A stretch of 61,412 bases of DNA from an uncultured bacterium (GTDB lineage: Bacteria; Vulcanimicrobiota; Xenobia; Xenobiales; Xenobiaceae): assembly GCA_934621605.1 (NCBI GenBank), contig CAKTUZ010000019.1, forward strand, positions 1-61,412, written 5' to 3'. The notes below the pieces were generated by a model. That model was not told the origin of the DNA. It ran no database searches and worked only from the letters and a program-made list of their open reading frames with translations. Numbering within the stretch: position 1 is the stretch's first letter; the number at the start of each line of letters is the position of its first letter. This document shows positions 24,172 to 33,457 of the stretch, piece by piece. The position numbers and the translations under genes were made by a program.

Positions 24172-24636
24172 ATGAGACAGTCTTTAAGCCGCGATCTTAT
24201 GGATTTGATACGTCATTGGGCCTACCACGAAAGACAAGTTCACGTCTACGATGGTATAGAAGAACAGCTATATCGTTCGGAAATTCATGTTATCTGGTTG
24301 TTGGGTACGGAGCCGGGCATCTACGGTTTAAAGTTAGCTCAAAAGATTGGGGTTACCAAGAGCGCCGCTTCTCAGGTGCTTGCCAAGTTGGAAAGACGCG
24401 GTATGATCTCCAGTCATGTAGCTTCCGATAAGCTTACCAAGCGTGTATACAGTCTGACTGAAGAAGGTTGGAAAGTTTTTCGTTTCCACGAAAAAATTCA
24501 CAATGATTTTGAGCGTCGCTTTAATAATTTGCTGCGTCAATACACTCCTGAACAGCGTCGATTCTTAAAGCGATTTGTACAAGATCTCAATGATAATCTA
24601 AATAGCTGGTTTGATGACGATTTAAAAATACTTTAA
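24172..24636 (+). CDS. MarR-family transcriptional regulator
   Basis: A 154-residue winged-helix protein with AATGGAG ahead of ATG at 24172. The recognition region is GLKLAQKIGVTKSAASQVLAKLERRGMISSHVASDKLTKRVYSLTEEGW (about 52-100), the classical MarR HTH plus wing. Long dimerisation helices lie at both ends. It follows the SPASM gene with a 61-nt gap in the same direction and ends in a terminator. It could therefore regulate or be co-transcribed with the His-Xaa-Asn cluster. No operator was identified. Confidence 0.85.
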   Translation: MRQSLSRDLMDLIRHWAYHERQVHVYDGIEEQLYRSEIHVIWLLGTEPGIYGLKLAQKIGVTKSAASQVLAKLERRGMISSHVASDKLTKRVYSLTEEGWKVFRFHEKIHNDFERRFNNLLRQYTPEQRRFLKRFVQDLNDNLNSWFDDDLKIL

Positions 24637-24680
24637 GGCATTTTTCCGCCTAAAAGTAGGCAGCGCAATACCTGTTTTCC

Positions 24681-24710
24681 ATAGGCAGCTCATATAGCTG
24701 TCTATTTTTT
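24681..24710 (+). terminator. Intrinsic terminator after the MarR gene
   Basis: ATAGGCAGCT (24681-24690), loop CATAT, AGCTGTCTAT (24696-24705) with one mismatch, then a T run. It closes the transcript that includes the MarR gene. Confidence 0.75.
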
Positions 24711-24918
24711 GTAAAATAAAACCAAGTATTATTAAAGAGGAATTAAAAATAAGCGCAAATCACGATTTTAAGGGGAATTTAGCTATTTTTGAGAAGGAAA
24801 ATCTACTCTTAATTAAAAAAGCCTGCTATTATTTATCTAAGAAGTGCGGAGTGTGTGTTTATCGCATTTTTGTGCTTGTAGGTTCGGCCTGAAAAATAAC
24901 AGAAGGAGCTTCCGTGGG

Positions 24919-25497
24919 ATGCGCATAGTGCGAAGACCTTTACGGTCTTATGCTTTTTCACTCATAGAACTATTAGTTACCCTGGCCATAGGCGCTGTCA
25001 TCATGGCTATCGCGGTCCCTTCTTGGAACAGTTACAATACTCGCATGATTGTACTGACCAACGCCAATGAATTTGCGGCTGAGTTACGTGAAGCTCGCAA
25101 TAATTCTCTGCGATCCGGATACGATATGTTTTTTAGATATAGCGCTTCCGGAAAGAACAAGATTTATTATTCAAAGCGCAATGTCGGTAAAGCCAGTAGT
25201 ATCGGTCTAACTAACGGTGTGCCCAATTGGAACAGCGCATGGAGTTCTTCCGATGTAGAAGCTGTATTTGACAAAAGGCGCAGATTAAATGCGAGGGTTG
25301 ATCTGTATGCTGATGCGGCAAGTGCTTCGGCTTTGACAAGTGCTCGGCTTCGTTTTGATACTGACGGGCGCATCAGTTCCACCGAAGATAATCAAGGTTT
25401 TACCAAGGTTGGCAATACTTATGTTATTTATGTGGGTTGTGGTTCTTACCGCATTCCCATTAAAATTACTAAAATCGGCAGTGTGATGGTAGGATAA
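24919..25497 (+). CDS. Minor pseudopilin, GspH/FimT type
   Basis: A 192-residue prepilin starting at ATG 24919, about 10 nt after AGGAG; the open frame upstream adds 25 basic residues and lacks a site. The type IV prepilin signal is RSYAFSLIELLVTLAIGAVIM. The residue before the cleavage point is Ala rather than the usual Gly, while the Phe(+1) and Glu(+5) are kept. The C-terminal domain is beta-rich with a late LRFDTDGRIS motif typical of the GspH/FimT family. It is first of four pseudopilin genes in tight order, which probably form the initiating tip complex of a type IV pilus or type II secretion pseudopilus. Confidence 0.85.
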   Translation: MRIVRRPLRSYAFSLIELLVTLAIGAVIMAIAVPSWNSYNTRMIVLTNANEFAAELREARNNSLRSGYDMFFRYSASGKNKIYYSKRNVGKASSIGLTNGVPNWNSAWSSSDVEAVFDKRRRLNARVDLYADAASASALTSARLRFDTDGRISSTEDNQGFTKVGNTYVIYVGCGSYRIPIKITKIGSVMVG

Positions 25498-25498
25498 T

Positions 25499-26374
25499 AT
25501 GGTTTCGTCAGTTCCGACTATACGCAAAAAAAAGAGGGGAATAGCTCTTGTTTCCGCGCTTTTGGTTTTGGTAATTTTAGCGACGATTTGTGGCGGTTTC
25601 GTTTCTATTATGGCTCAGAATACAACTTCGGCCAGAAAATCCGCCGACGACACGATTTTGCTATATACTGCCGAAGCTGGTCTGGAATATGCCAAGTGGT
25701 GTGTTAAACACAATCTGACATATTATCCGGTGCGCGATCTTTATACTGCTCAATCTACTACTACTCCTAAAATAAAAGCTGGTGGTCTTTACAATTTCTG
25801 GGGCTCGGCAGCTTATTTTATGTTCCCCGGTTTCGAATTGAGTGATTCCATTAAAAATACAGCCGCTATAAGTCGCCGTTGCGAATATATATACTGGAGC
25901 AGTTTAAGTTATAACAGCGGTACGGCCAGTGGTAGTAAAAATGTTTTCTTCCAAAATGGAGAGACTAGATATTTAGCTACTTTCCAGATTAGTACCGGTC
26001 TTAAGTGGAATAATGGCACTATCAATTCTGATTACAACAGTACTTCTGATGTCAATTATATCAGGGCAGTAGGCAGTTCTGGTCAGAGAGGTTTTCCTGT
26101 GGAACTCTCTTCAACGGCAAGATTGTGGCGCCTCGATGATGGCGGAAGATTGTACAATGCCTTTAATGGCAGCAGTCAGAGTGGGCAAGGCCAATTACAA
26201 TTGATTGAAACCGCCACCTTGTTGGATAAGTTGGGAGCTACTTTGGAAGCTTCCCGCACTTTGAGTTGTACTTTTCAGCATGCTGTCAATGCTGATCAAT
26301 ATAAAAACAGTTACCCTCAACAAGATTACTACGATGTAAATACATTCAAGAACTATAGGGACTGGGCGCGATGA
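25499..26374 (+). CDS. Minor pseudopilin, PilX/GspK-like
   Basis: A 291-residue protein, ATG at 25499 one base after the previous stop. The N-terminus KKRGIALVSALLVLVILATI lacks Glu at +5 (Gly-Ile-Ala-Leu-Val-Ser). This is the hallmark of PilX- and GspK-type subunits that begin the filament tip. Residues about 40-60 (NTTSARKSADDTILLYTAEAGLEYA) match the PilX N-terminal helix, including the AEAG element. The rest is Ser/Asn/Tyr-rich with no family match. Its 3' end overlaps the next gene by 4 nt, indicating coupling. Confidence 0.82.
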   Translation: MVSSVPTIRKKKRGIALVSALLVLVILATICGGFVSIMAQNTTSARKSADDTILLYTAEAGLEYAKWCVKHNLTYYPVRDLYTAQSTTTPKIKAGGLYNFWGSAAYFMFPGFELSDSIKNTAAISRRCEYIYWSSLSYNSGTASGSKNVFFQNGETRYLATFQISTGLKWNNGTINSDYNSTSDVNYIRAVGSSGQRGFPVELSSTARLWRLDDGGRLYNAFNGSSQSGQGQLQLIETATLLDKLGATLEASRTLSCTFQHAVNADQYKNSYPQQDYYDVNTFKNYRDWAR

Positions 26375-27810
26375 ACTCAAGAAGAAGCAATAGCCGACGC
26401 GGCGTTACTTTAATAGAGATACTGGTAGCTGTGGCTGTCTTGGCTGTCGGCTTCGGTACGGTTTTTCAGGTCTTTCCTATGGGCTACGCTGCTGCAGCTA
26501 AGAGTAAGAATATGAATTTGGCTTACGAACTGGCCTCGCGTCGCTTGGAGGAGGCCAGAGGTTATGTGCTTTTTGGCGGCAACCCTAATAACGGCAATGC
26601 TTTGTCCTCATTTGCCTATTGGGGCAGCGGTGCTCCAGCTCCCGATGGCACTACCTACAAAGCGGTTAGTACCAATGGCAAATTCGTAGCCTTTAGCACT
26701 TCTAAAGCTCCAGAAAATAAGTTCTTTTATAAGATAGATTGTTTACCTGCTGTAGATAATCGTCGCCTCTATTTGGAGTTTCCGGCCAAACGTACCGGCA
26801 CAGATTCACCTATCCATTACAAGGGTGATTATACAGCCTCTTCAGAGACAGCTGACAGCTCTTATACTGGGTTCGCTTCTATGTATCGTCTGACTGTAAC
26901 TGTGCGTGGCCCTTTACCTAAAGTGGATTTGGCTTCTGATGATGAGTTTGTCAAATATTCAGATGGAGCAGTGGAAGCAGTTTTATCGACTATGGTAGCC
27001 AATGCCAATTTGGGAGATGCTCTTTTAGCTGAAAATATTGTCGTTCGCAAGAGCAGCTTTGGGGCTATCGGCGATGATATTACCGGAGGTCTTGCTGGGG
27101 TAACTTCTTATAAAGGTATCTTTAAACGTAATCCTAACGCAGCTAACCTTAATAAAATTCTAATTAAAGGCTTCACTCAGGACAATCCTCACCCCGAGAA
27201 TTTTACCGTATTCAATGTCAGCAATTTAGTTGCCGATGAATTGGCAGATACCGGCCCCAGTATATTGGATAAAAACGGCGCTGCTTCGGTAAGTCGCGGC
27301 CGTTATGCCAACGACGCTTATTATGACCAGAGCTACGGTAAATATAATCCTTATTATAAGGATAAAACTGGCAGTCAATTTTCGGCTCAAGAGCTTATTG
27401 AAACCAATATTCTTGGTTTGGATAACGTAATGATTTATTCTCCCTCTTTAGCTAAAGGCGGCTCTACTTATAAGCACAGCAGCTGTTCTTGGACCGGCGG
27501 TGGTTGGATAGCCGAAAGCAATAAAATCCATCGAGTGTTACCTCCCGGTGCGGCCGATAATCCCAGCAAAACTTACTGGTGCTTGGAATTGGTCAACGAT
27601 CTAATCGGTAGAGATGGTGACTCACCGTCAAAAATCGGGGCTGCCCTTATGGATAAAACTTTTGACGGTGATATCTTTTTGGGCGATACTAATACAATAG
27701 GCTATACCAAAGGTACTTGCGACAGTGCAGGCAATGTTTGTGGTACTCGTGTGCGCTCTTTGGTACGTCTTGAAGCCGGTAAGAATTATAACAATACCCT
27801 CAATTACTAA
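26371..27810 (+). CDS. Large minor pseudopilin, PilV/GspI-like
   Basis: A 479-residue protein whose ATG overlaps the previous stop (ATGA at 26371). The prepilin signal is SRRGVTLIEILVAVAVLAVGFGTVFQ with Gly(-1) and Glu(+5). An early LAYELASRRLEEARGY helix is typical of PilV/GspI. It is far longer than usual (GspI about 120, PilV about 170 residues). The extra 300 residues are rich in Asn, Gly, Tyr and Lys and may form an exposed adhesive or binding domain. It sits in the same operon as the other pseudopilins. Confidence 0.8.
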   Translation: MNSRRSNSRRGVTLIEILVAVAVLAVGFGTVFQVFPMGYAAAAKSKNMNLAYELASRRLEEARGYVLFGGNPNNGNALSSFAYWGSGAPAPDGTTYKAVSTNGKFVAFSTSKAPENKFFYKIDCLPAVDNRRLYLEFPAKRTGTDSPIHYKGDYTASSETADSSYTGFASMYRLTVTVRGPLPKVDLASDDEFVKYSDGAVEAVLSTMVANANLGDALLAENIVVRKSSFGAIGDDITGGLAGVTSYKGIFKRNPNAANLNKILIKGFTQDNPHPENFTVFNVSNLVADELADTGPSILDKNGAASVSRGRYANDAYYDQSYGKYNPYYKDKTGSQFSAQELIETNILGLDNVMIYSPSLAKGGSTYKHSSCSWTGGGWIAESNKIHRVLPPGAADNPSKTYWCLELVNDLIGRDGDSPSKIGAALMDKTFDGDIFLGDTNTIGYTKGTCDSAGNVCGTRVRSLVRLEAGKNYNNTLNY

Positions 27811-27843
27811 TAATCTAAGCTGCAGGAACTAGAGGTGATTGCT

Positions 27844-28575
27844 GTGTTTGAAAAATCTTTCAGAAGAAACTCCGGGCGATACGGTTTTACTTTGGTAGAA
27901 TTGCTTATTGCCATCGCCATGTTTTCACTCTTTAGTCTCACTTTGACTCAGCTTTTGATGGGCGGTTTGGACTCTTTTAAGCGTGGTCAGGTTTTAAGTA
28001 CTCTAAGAGGTGAACTTAGTACTGCTATGAGCTTCATAGAAGTAGATTTGCGTTCTGCTACCGGTAGCAGAGCTTTTACCAATCCGGTTTATACTTCCAA
28101 TGCTCAGTCCTTGAAAGCTTCATTTTCTCGTTTTGTTAGAAGGGACACCGACTGGAACGTAGTCGGTACTGTAAATAGTTACAAAGTTGAGTACTCTATT
28201 GATAAAGAGGGTGACTCTTATGTACTCAACTATACCGATAAAGATCAGCAAAAGTATAAAATTTTGGATAACGTTATGTTAAGCAGTGTACCTGGTCAAG
28301 CTGGTACTTCTGGTAACTATAACAGCTATTTCCAGTGGGATCGTGTCAGTTATGGTAACGATGTTAACAAAGTTCCGGATGATGTTTTGCAAGTTCGTTT
28401 AATGAGTGGACGTTATTTGGGCAAAGAAATTATGACTATGTCTATGGCCAGTTCTGTTTCTGTGCGTACTCCGACTAACGCCGCCGATATGAAAGCCAGC
28501 GGCGGTTTGCGCACTCAGGCTACCGAACTCCCCCCCTTTGAACTTCAGCTGCGATCTGGTTGTTTATCTTTTTGA
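27844..28575 (+). CDS. Minor pseudopilin, PilW/GspJ-like
   Basis: A 243-residue protein. GTG at 27844 is chosen, about 8 nt after AGAGG; a GTG three codons earlier overlaps that site. The signal RYGFTLVELLIAIAMFSLFSLTLTQLL has Gly(-1) and Glu(+5). STLRGELSTAMSFIEVDLRSATG is the GspJ/PilW-type second helix. Fourth and last gene of the pseudopilin operon. It is convergent with the zinc operon with only 28 nt between, and no clear terminator is visible there. Confidence 0.82.
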   Translation: MFEKSFRRNSGRYGFTLVELLIAIAMFSLFSLTLTQLLMGGLDSFKRGQVLSTLRGELSTAMSFIEVDLRSATGSRAFTNPVYTSNAQSLKASFSRFVRRDTDWNVVGTVNSYKVEYSIDKEGDSYVLNYTDKDQQKYKILDNVMLSSVPGQAGTSGNYNSYFQWDRVSYGNDVNKVPDDVLQVRLMSGRYLGKEIMTMSMASSVSVRTPTNAADMKASGGLRTQATELPPFELQLRSGCLSF

Positions 28576-28603
28576 AAAGTATGAAATTGTTGTCTACGAG
28601 AGT

Positions 28604-29404
28604 TTAGGTTTGGCGCATTTTTTTCACAAACATGGCCGTAGCCAAGAAAATACAAATTACAGCTGTAATGGTTGCGCTAGTTGGTAAATCGTATTGTATC
28701 GATAAAGCTACTCCTAAACCGACGGAAAGCAGAGCGGAAAAGAGAGAGCAAATGCAGACTATATTCCAACATCGGCTTAAACATAAACCAATTAAAGGCG
28801 GTACGATCAGCATAGCAAAAACCAACAGAGCACCAGCGCTATGGATAGCTACGGCAATAGCCAAGCCCACGGTAAAATAAAAGAGCCAATTCCAAAATTT
28901 AACGTTATAGCCCAGAGCTTGCGCCATCATAGGATCAAAGGCTGTCAACATAAATTGTTTAAAAAATAAAGCGTTGACGGCTATAATAAAAGCTAAAGAG
29001 GCGGCCATTAAATAAATATCTGCTGAAGTTACAGCCAAAACATTGCCAAAAAGCAAGCTTAGCATATCGCCATCGGCGTGAGGAGCCATAGCAATAAAGA
29101 GTACAGCCATAGCTCCGGCAGCTACATAGGCGCTACCGATAAGACCTTCGGAAGGCAGATCGCGTTTATGATCTTTGGCAAAAAAAGTGACGCCGCACAG
29201 CATAAGCAATATTGCACCCAAATTGCAGGGAATATGGATTAAGCCGCTTAGAGCTACGCCGGCGGCAGCCAGCTGAGAAAGAGCTACCCCTACAAAAGTA
29301 ATGCGGCGTAATACGACAAATACGCCCAGATAAGCGGTCATTAAGGCTGTCAGTGAGGCTGATAGCCAAGCCAGAGTTGTAAAATCTAAATTATCTAATG
29401 ACAT
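28604..29404 (-). CDS. znuB: Zinc/manganese ABC transporter permease
   Basis: A 266-residue membrane protein of the ABC-3 family with about eight hydrophobic segments (LVFAMLIVPPLIGLCLSRCWN near 195-215 carries the family signature). It forms the channel of the metal importer with ZnuC and ZnuA. The start ATG at 29404 is 3 nt past the znuC stop. Zinc is preferred over manganese because of the His-rich porin in the same operon. This is inference, as the permease alone does not distinguish metals. Confidence 0.9.
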   Translation of the reverse strand: MSLDNLDFTTLAWLSASLTALMTAYLGVFVVLRRITFVGVALSQLAAAGVALSGLIHIPCNLGAILLMLCGVTFFAKDHKRDLPSEGLIGSAYVAAGAMAVLFIAMAPHADGDMLSLLFGNVLAVTSADIYLMAASLAFIIAVNALFFKQFMLTAFDPMMAQALGYNVKFWNWLFYFTVGLAIAVAIHSAGALLVFAMLIVPPLIGLCLSRCWNIVCICSLFSALLSVGLGVALSIQYDLPTSATITAVICIFLATAMFVKKMRQT

Positions 29405-29407
29405 TTT

Positions 29408-30190
29408 CTATCTCAATTCGGAGGCAGGTTCTGTTTGGGATGAGGGATGGCGCCAAACGATAGGACGTTTATACAGTTGGCTTAAGTATTGAGAAGTAAA
29501 TACTTCCTTAGGTTGTCCCCAGCTGATGGTAGTGCGTCCGTTTTCGCCGACATGGAAGATGCCTACCATTTGGGCATGTTCGGCTACAATTTCTAGCATA
29601 TGGGTGACTATTATTACGGTCAACCCGCTTTGGTGTAAGCGATCGATTATCTCCAAGGTGTCTTGGCTGGCTCCTAAATCCATGCCGTTAGTTGGTTCGT
29701 CTAAAAGAAGAATTTGCGGTTTGGAAGCTAGAGCGCGAGCCATAAGTACTCTTTGGAGCTGACCGCCTGACAGAGCGCTGATATGGGATTGAGCCCAAGC
29801 AGTCAAGTCTACTTGTTCTAAAGCTTCCTCAACCGCTTGGCGGTCTTCTGCCGAAGGCCAAAAACGATTGCCCATTTGAGCGTAACGGCCCATGAGCACA
29901 GTTTCAAATACGGAAAGGGGAAAAGTCGTTTCCAAAGTTTGGTGTTGTGGCATATAACCTAAATGTTCCAAACGTCGGCTGGGCTGGCCTTGAGCATCAA
30001 AGAATTTGATCTGACCGCTTAAGGGCTTTAAAGCACCTACTAAGCCTTTTAGCAAAGTAGATTTGCCCACGCCGTTGGAGCCAACCAAGCCTATATATTT
30101 TCCCCTTTCCAGAGAGAAATTGAGTTCTTTCAAAATTGGCGTTTTGGTATAGCCCAAACTTACTTGGCTGAATTCAGCAAATTTAGACAT
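29408..30190 (-). CDS. znuC: Zinc/manganese ABC transporter ATP-binding protein
   Basis: A 260-residue ATPase with Walker A GSNGVGKST (about 38-46), signature LSGGQLQRVLMARAL (about 143) and Walker B ILLLDEPTNGMD. It powers ZnuB. Its ATG shares one base with the znuA stop (TAATG at 30188-30192), showing translational coupling. Length is normal. Confidence 0.92.
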   Translation of the reverse strand: MSKFAEFSQVSLGYTKTPILKELNFSLERGKYIGLVGSNGVGKSTLLKGLVGALKPLSGQIKFFDAQGQPSRRLEHLGYMPQHQTLETTFPLSVFETVLMGRYAQMGNRFWPSAEDRQAVEEALEQVDLTAWAQSHISALSGGQLQRVLMARALASKPQILLLDEPTNGMDLGASQDTLEIIDRLHQSGLTVIIVTHMLEIVAEHAQMVGIFHVGENGRTTISWGQPKEVFTSQYLSQLYKRPIVWRHPSSQTEPASELR

Positions 30191-31116
30191 TATTGCAAAG
30201 CCTTTACTAAATTTTTGACATTATAGTCCATCATTTCAATATATGTGGAAGTACCAGGCATACTTCCGGGCTGAATGGGCAATTTTAAGGCCTTGGCACC
30301 GGTTTTTTGAGCAACAGATTTAGGCAAATTGTCTGGGTACCAAGGCTCGTAAATGATAACTTTGGCTTGGGAAGTTTTCATTAAACTGACTAATTCATTC
30401 AGTTGACGACTAGAAGGGGAAATACCGGGCTTAGGCTCGATATGTCCGCAAACTTTCAAGCCGAAGTGGACGGTAAAATAAGTCCAAGTACTGTGATAGG
30501 TGACAATATTTCTGCCTGCGTAAGGTTTTAGCATCTCTTTCCAGCGTTTGTCGGCTTTGTCAAGGGCGTGCCAGTAAGCACTGTAATTTTTATCATAAAC
30601 GGCTGCACCGTTAGGATCGAGACGCTTCAAAAAGGCTGTGATAGTTCTGGCCACATGTTTTACATTGGTAGGGCTGAGTGTATAGTGCGGATTACCGTCA
30701 GGATGAGCATCGCCGCGAGAACGGTCAATTTTGCCATTAGGTTTTTCCAAGACTTTAATACCAGCTGCAGCTTCCAAAAAGTTAGGTTGTCCTGGTAAAA
30801 TTTTCGGATTGCGAGCTCCGCGTAACAAGGCCGGAGCCCAGCCTATTTCTAAAGAAAGACCGGTTTCGATAAAGGCGTCAGCTTTTTGCAAAATTCGCAA
30901 ATAGCTAGGCTTGGTTTCTACAAAGTGCGGATCTTGGCCGTCGCGGGCTATGCAAGTAACTTTTACACGCGAACCTCCGACATTGCGCACTATGTCGGCC
31001 AGATCTTGAGTCGTCACCACTACATTTAGTGGAGTATCGGCCCAAACTGGACAAATGCCGGAAACTAAAAGCAGCAAGGCTACCAACGCAAGGCAGCAAA
31101 AACGGATTTTAGACAT
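30190..31116 (-). CDS. znuA: Zinc-binding periplasmic protein of the ABC transporter
   Basis: A 308-residue cluster A-I substrate-binding protein. The signal peptide is about 1-26 (LALVALLLLVSGICPVWA-D). Metal-ligand regions are visible: DPHF near 60, NPHYTLSP near 148, YHSTWTYF near 210 and the YEPWYPDN region near 255. The long His-rich loop of many ZnuA proteins is reduced to a short AHPDGNPH. It hands zinc (or manganese) to ZnuBC. Confidence 0.9.
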   Translation of the reverse strand: MSKIRFCCLALVALLLLVSGICPVWADTPLNVVVTTQDLADIVRNVGGSRVKVTCIARDGQDPHFVETKPSYLRILQKADAFIETGLSLEIGWAPALLRGARNPKILPGQPNFLEAAAGIKVLEKPNGKIDRSRGDAHPDGNPHYTLSPTNVKHVARTITAFLKRLDPNGAAVYDKNYSAYWHALDKADKRWKEMLKPYAGRNIVTYHSTWTYFTVHFGLKVCGHIEPKPGISPSSRQLNELVSLMKTSQAKVIIYEPWYPDNLPKSVAQKTGAKALKLPIQPGSMPGTSTYIEMMDYNVKNLVKALQ

Positions 31117-31145
31117 AGAATTTCTCCTTAAGTTTAATAAAAAAA

Positions 31146-32768
31146 CTAATATTTATGAGCTCCGTGAGGGCCGATTACCACATTCCATTGCAACAACAGT
31201 TCATTGTAACCTGGTTGCCAGTTTGGCGAAGTATGATTAAATTGCAGTCGGATAGAATTCCATTCGTTGGCAATATATTCGGCAAAAGCGGAAGTACGAC
31301 GAGTTATACCTTTTTCTATTATGGGAGAATCTGCTTGATCGTAACGGGCGCCCAAACGGAAATTGCGATTGAAGCGATAGGCCAAATAAGTGTACCAGCC
31401 GCTTAGATTTTTATCTTCGAGTAAGTGCTCATGAACGTGCTCACCTGCGCCAGAAATCTCCTCATGCTCGTGAGCTTTATAAGACTGATGCGCTTTCATA
31501 TATTCGCTGCGCCAAACAAACTCGCGATAAGGATCGGACGCCGGGCTCCATTTCAAGGTTAAATCGGCACCATTTATAGAAGAAGAGCGCACATGTTCGC
31601 TGTCTATAGAAGAACTGGCGTGAGATAAACCGAGTGTCAGGGTGGTGTCGTCGTTCAGTTCGGCCATATTTTCCCAGCGAGCGGTAAAAAGCGGATTGTG
31701 TTTGCCTTCATTGGAAAAAAGAGCAAATTCTTCTTCATGTTCGCTTTCTTCGTCGTGGTTGTGTACGTGAGCGCCAGCGCGGCTGCTTACCGAAACTGTA
31801 GCTTTGGAATACCAGGAAGTGGGCAAGAGCCAAGATAGCTCAACTCCCGGAGTAGCTAAACCCTCTTCGCCTAAAAATTCACTGTAAGGTAAAGGACGAT
31901 CTATTTGAGGCAGAGCGTGCGTATGAGTTGAGTTTAAAGCGCCCAACTCCTGGCGCATTTTGCCAGCTCGCAATTGCAAACCGCCGGTCAAACCCATATA
32001 GCGAATAAAAGCCTCTTCCAATTCTGGGCTTTCGTTGTGATGGGCGGCAAAAGTTGCCTCCAAATGGGTAGAAGGATCTACTGGAGCAGCTATATTTAAC
32101 TCAGCTTCCTGAACAAAAAAAGTATTTTTTGTACTGCTGTTTTGGGCACCACCTAATTGTCCGCCACCCAGTAAAATTAAAGATATGTTGGGGTTTAAGT
32201 CAGGTTGTTGACCGCTGGCTTGGGCGGTAGCTTCCTGAGGAGCTTCCGAGGCTGACGGTGGTTCTGGCCCTAAGTCTTCGGTTTCTTCGCTCTCTTGAGC
32301 TAAGTCACCGGAATTGGTCTGTTCAGAGAGTTCGTCTGTATCAGGTTTATCCGCTTGGGCAGATGTCTGGAATGAATTGAGCGTTGTTCCGTCTGTGGCA
32401 GCGGCCGTCTGGGCTGGTTTAGCTAAAGTGGTGGAAGGTTCGGTTTGGGCTGTCTGTTCCACCAGCTGTTGTCCGCTCTGTTTCAGCTCTTCAATTTGTG
32501 AACGCATATCGTCAATTTGGAGCTGTTGTTCTTTTATAAGTTTGGTTTGCTCTTCCAGCAGGCGCTGTTGTTGATGAAAGAGTTCTTGCAACTCATCCAA
32601 AGAATGGGTATGCTCGCCGCTGCAATTTGCTTTTGATTCTGAACTTTCGGTTAGGGACGTATCGGTAGTAGGGCACAAAGCTTCAGCTTTAGCTGCAGTT
32701 GGGAAGGCACAGGCCAAAGTACAACTAACTAAACTTACGCCCAATAGGTGTAAGGCAAATTTATTCAA
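31146..32768 (-). CDS. Outer-membrane beta-barrel porin with His-rich loops, zinc-linked
   Basis: A 540-residue exported protein. The signal peptide ends AAKA-E near residue 28. An N-terminal coiled coil (about 52-105; LFHQQQRLLEEQTKLIKEQQ) may trimerise or attach to peptidoglycan. An acidic/Ala linker runs to about 185, then a barrel of alternating beta strands to the end. The barrel begins LILLGGGQLGG and has the porin-like LQLRAGKMRQELGALNSTH. Extracellular-type loops are rich in His and acidic residues (HVHNHDEESEHEEE, HEHEEISGAGEHVHEH), and the C-terminus is GPHGAHKY. Lying directly upstream of znuA in one operon, it most likely admits zinc through the outer membrane. It resembles porins placed near znuA in other diderms. 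Confidence 0.8.
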   Translation of the reverse strand: MNKFALHLLGVSLVSCTLACAFPTAAKAEALCPTTDTSLTESSESKANCSGEHTHSLDELQELFHQQQRLLEEQTKLIKEQQLQIDDMRSQIEELKQSGQQLVEQTAQTEPSTTLAKPAQTAAATDGTTLNSFQTSAQADKPDTDELSEQTNSGDLAQESEETEDLGPEPPSASEAPQEATAQASGQQPDLNPNISLILLGGGQLGGAQNSSTKNTFFVQEAELNIAAPVDPSTHLEATFAAHHNESPELEEAFIRYMGLTGGLQLRAGKMRQELGALNSTHTHALPQIDRPLPYSEFLGEEGLATPGVELSWLLPTSWYSKATVSVSSRAGAHVHNHDEESEHEEEFALFSNEGKHNPLFTARWENMAELNDDTTLTLGLSHASSSIDSEHVRSSSINGADLTLKWSPASDPYREFVWRSEYMKAHQSYKAHEHEEISGAGEHVHEHLLEDKNLSGWYTYLAYRFNRNFRLGARYDQADSPIIEKGITRRTSAFAEYIANEWNSIRLQFNHTSPNWQPGYNELLLQWNVVIGPHGAHKY

Positions 32769-32811
32769 TTTTATCTCCTGCTTGCTTTAAAAATGGAAAA
32801 ACAACCTAATC

Positions 32812-33231
32812 TTAAGCAAACAGGCTGGGTGGGGCTCGTTCCGAGCGAGCCGTCAAATATACACTAGTAAGTGGAAGAGGGGAAAACAGCGTGGGAATTA
32901 TTGCAACATCTACAGAGTTAAGCCACAATATGCTAAAACTGTACTGGCTTAATTCAATTAACTGTTGACAAGAATGGCATTCACCAGAATCGCTATTTCC
33001 GGAGCTCTCTAGGTGAATTGCTATATTATGATCGTGAGGGCAAAAAGAGGCCTCGTCACAAAATTGAATTTGGCAATACTGAGATACGTCGACGGAAAAA
33101 TGGCGGTTTTCGTGAGGGTGGAACCAAGCTAGCCCCTGAGACAGAATAAAGACGACCGTAAACCATAGAGCCAACAGCGGCAAACGGTTATTCAGCTGCT
33201 TTTTATACATATGCTGCTCTGCATTTAGCAT
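32812..33231 (-). CDS. Small His/Cys-containing membrane or periplasmic protein, zinc-operon leader gene
   Basis: A 139-residue protein with one N-terminal hydrophobic segment (LPLLALWFTVVFILSQGLAWF). A periplasmic-type region follows with FHPHENRHF, CQIQFCDEASFCPHDHN and ECHSCQQL. It ends TARSERAPPSLFA, like the RxPP ending of the DUF2946-type small proteins found near metal and heme uptake genes. The start is ATG at 33231, or ATG at 33210 which has AGAG upstream. It is the first gene of the zinc operon and probably binds metal. Function is otherwise unknown. Confidence 0.65.
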   Translation of the reverse strand: MLNAEQHMYKKQLNNRLPLLALWFTVVFILSQGLAWFHPHENRHFSVDVSQYCQIQFCDEASFCPHDHNIAIHLESSGNSDSGECHSCQQLIELSQYSFSILWLNSVDVAIIPTLFSPLPLTSVYLTARSERAPPSLFA

Positions 33232-33300
33232 CGGTAAAAATCGGCCGTCTACAACTTAATCGAAACTAGCGACGATTCTAAGTCTTTGCTTTTAATTTGT

Positions 33301-33319
33301 CAATGATAATGAAATATCA
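33301..33319. promoter_or_regulatory. Possible Fur/Zur-family operator
   Basis: CAATGATAATGAAATATCA contains one perfect GATAAT hexamer flanked by partial copies and lies about 70 bp upstream of the zinc operon's first gene. This fits a Fur-superfamily site controlling zinc uptake. The match is imperfect and the region is AT-rich, so chance is possible. Confidence 0.3.
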
Positions 33320-33457
33320 AAAACTATTGGTGACTATAACAAATAGAGTAAACATATAACAATAAAAATAATTTGCTCCATAATATAAGAAAAATTTTGT
33401 GCAAAAAAGTGTTTTTTTCTGTAGGGTAAAAGCCTTTAAATATTAAATAGTATAGTT

